NCBI GenBank assembly: GCA_003175865.1
Contig: PSRF01000040.1
Span: 1-16,765, forward strand
Length of the DNA stretch: 16,765 bases
Direction: 5' to 3'
From: Blastocatellia bacterium
GTDB lineage: Bacteria; Acidobacteriota; Blastocatellia; Pyrinomonadales; Pyrinomonadaceae
Shown here piece after piece: positions 15,430-16,765 of this stretch. The notes beneath the pieces are model-generated. The model was not told where the DNA came from. It searched no databases and saw only the letters and a program-made list of their open reading frames with translations. The position numbers were made by a program, and so were the translations under genes. Within the stretch, counting starts at the first letter, position 1. Each line of letters begins with the position of its first letter.

Positions 15430-16761
15430 TCAACTCATAAGCCGACTCAGTAGCAACGCAATGACTATAGTTGATACTACCGTCACGAGACCCGGTAGCA
15501 TGAAACTGTGGTTAAGCAGGTACCTTCCGATTTTCGTCGTCCCTGTTTGATCAAAAGAGACCGCCGCGAGCAGAGTCCCGTAAGTCGGCAAAAAGAAGAT
15601 TCCATTAGCCGCAGGATACAAAGCGACAAGCATTAACGGTGAAAGTTTGAGGGCAACGCCGACCGGAAGAAGTATTGCAACCGTGGCTGCCTGACTGAAC
15701 AACATTGTCGACAACACAAACATTCCAATTGCAAATGTCCATGGATATGCTTCGAGAAGATGAGAGATGCCGCCGACAATCGTGTTTCGATTCCCCTCAA
15801 AGAACGAAGAGCCCAACCACGAAATCCCGAGAATGCAGATGATTGCGGTGATACCACTCCGCATAATCGTTCCCTTGAGAGCAGCTTCGGGAGACGCCTT
15901 AAAAAGGATCATGATGAGTCCGGCGATCGCGATCATTACGATCATTATTGCCATACCCATGCTTACTTGATCTGTCTCCGAAACACCTTTGCCGACTACC
16001 TGATATTCCGGCAACAAAGTTGGGAAGATTCCAATTAGCACTACGAAAGTAATCCCAAGCAAGAAAAACAACATCGAACCTCGTGCTCGAAATAAGTCCT
16101 TGCCTTCAAGCACAGTGGAGGCTGCGGCAGCTTTGAGTTGGCCGCTCGCCAGTCTTCTTTGATACTCCGCATCCTCTTCCAGCGATTTTCCTCGCCAGGC
16201 AACTGCGAGCGATCCAATTACGACGCCAAGAAGGGTCGAAGGAACAGTGATCGCTAACATGCGTGGCAATGAAACTCCCTCCGCCAGGATGAATCCGAGC
16301 ATTGCAACTGTTGCAGCAGAGATCGGAGACGCCACTACACCTTGAAACCCTGCGATTACACTAATCGAAAGTGGTCGTTCGGGTCTGACCTTTCCCGTTC
16401 TTGAAACTTCAGCAATGACGGGTAGCACTGCATAGATCACGTGAGTTGTGCCCGACGCCATTACGAGTAAGTAAGTCACAACAGGAGCGACGAAAGTGAT
16501 GTATTGCGGTCTCTTGCGCATCACCTTTTCAGCGATGGAGACGAGATAGTCGAGTCCGCCGGCGGCCTGCATTGTGGCTAGCGCAGTAATCACAGCGATG
16601 ATCATTCCGAGGACTGATTGCGGTGGACCACCAGGTGGGAGGCCAAACAGAAAAACGAATACAAAGAGACCAATTCCGGCAACTGTACCGAGGGCGATTC
16701 CACCAAGCCGCGCACCGATCACGATGCAAGTGAGGAGAATTAGGAGCTCGATCCAGATCAT
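15430..16761 (-). CDS. dcuB: Anaerobic C4-dicarboxylate transporter, Dcu family (DcuB-like)
   Basis: A 443-residue polytopic inner-membrane carrier, full length for DcuA/DcuB. These exchange fumarate, malate or aspartate for succinate and serve fumarate respiration or dicarboxylate uptake. The N-terminus GARLGGIALG (16-25), AAGGLDYLV (66-74), SGTTHVIYAVLPVI (103-116), RPERP (126-130) and ASPISAA (144-150) follow the family closely. The GT-HV-Y and RPERP strings look more like E. coli DcuB than DcuA, as I recall those sequences. The C-terminal FLPTYGTLLAAVSFDQTGTTKIGRY is also family-typical, so the A/B label is moderately sure. The ATG agrees with the family N-terminus, but only four bases of upstream DNA are present, so no promoter or ribosome site can be seen. 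Downstream gene DUF4239 follows after 28 nt. Confidence 0.9.
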   Translation of the reverse strand: MIWIELLILLTCIVIGARLGGIALGTVAGIGLFVFVFLFGLPPGGPPQSVLGMIIAVITALATMQAAGGLDYLVSIAEKVMRKRPQYITFVAPVVTYLLVMASGTTHVIYAVLPVIAEVSRTGKVRPERPLSISVIAGFQGVVASPISAATVAMLGFILAEGVSLPRMLAITVPSTLLGVVIGSLAVAWRGKSLEEDAEYQRRLASGQLKAAAASTVLEGKDLFRARGSMLFFLLGITFVVLIGIFPTLLPEYQVVGKGVSETDQVSMGMAIMIVMIAIAGLIMILFKASPEAALKGTIMRSGITAIICILGISWLGSSFFEGNRNTIVGGISHLLEAYPWTFAIGMFVLSTMLFSQAATVAILLPVGVALKLSPLMLVALYPAANGIFFLPTYGTLLAAVSFDQTGTTKIGRYLLNHSFMLPGLVTVVSTIVIALLLSRLMS

Positions 16762-16765
16762 AGGG

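Overview
The window is 16.8 kb of what looks like an ordinary bacterial chromosome. Its eleven protein genes all lie on the minus strand, so read from the high-coordinate end towards position 1. I see no rRNA, tRNA, transposase, phage gene or CRISPR array. Base composition is roughly half G+C by eye. The intergenic spaces carry several families of long inverted repeats, including one with ends of the type TTGGAGTGCG...GCGGC. Together with the gene content this reminds me of Acidobacteriota (Blastocatellia-like) or Verrucomicrobiota genomes. That placement is an impression, not a demonstration.

Layout in transcription order: (1) 16761-14628, a DcuB-like C4-dicarboxylate transporter followed by a four-helix DUF4239/bestrophin-like membrane protein. 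(2) 14471-10902, a tight three-gene unit: beta-carbonic anhydrase, SLC13 permease with two TrkA-C domains, and a CaCA-family Ca2+/H+ exchanger. (3) 10597-5731, phosphoketolase, a beta-CASP metallo-beta-lactamase-fold protein and a LOG-family nucleotide hydrolase, separated by gaps that each contain a long inverted repeat. (4) 5478-7, a likely alpha-glucan operon: esterase-fold protein, GH63-type glucosidase and GH13 amylase-family enzyme, with short gaps and an SD/stop overlap.

The most useful new observation is a perfect 16-bp palindrome, CTGTCA-N4-TGACAG. It occurs three times, each time in an intergenic leader: before the carbonic anhydrase unit, before phosphoketolase and before the esterase-glucosidase-amylase unit. 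The three units therefore probably answer to one regulator that is not in the window. A unifying but inferential reading is a programme for low-oxygen or fermentative survival. Glycogen-like alpha-glucan would be opened by the GH enzymes, phosphoketolase would yield acetyl-phosphate, Dcu would exchange C4-dicarboxylates, and carbonic anhydrase with the transporters would manage bicarbonate, pH and calcium.

The second structural theme is that four intergenic spaces hold long inverted repeats close downstream of a stop codon. Two are built from 7-bp tandem units and sit beside the palindrome; two are unrelated, longer-armed palindromic elements. They could act as terminators, mRNA 3'-end stabilisers or mobile REP/MITE-like elements.
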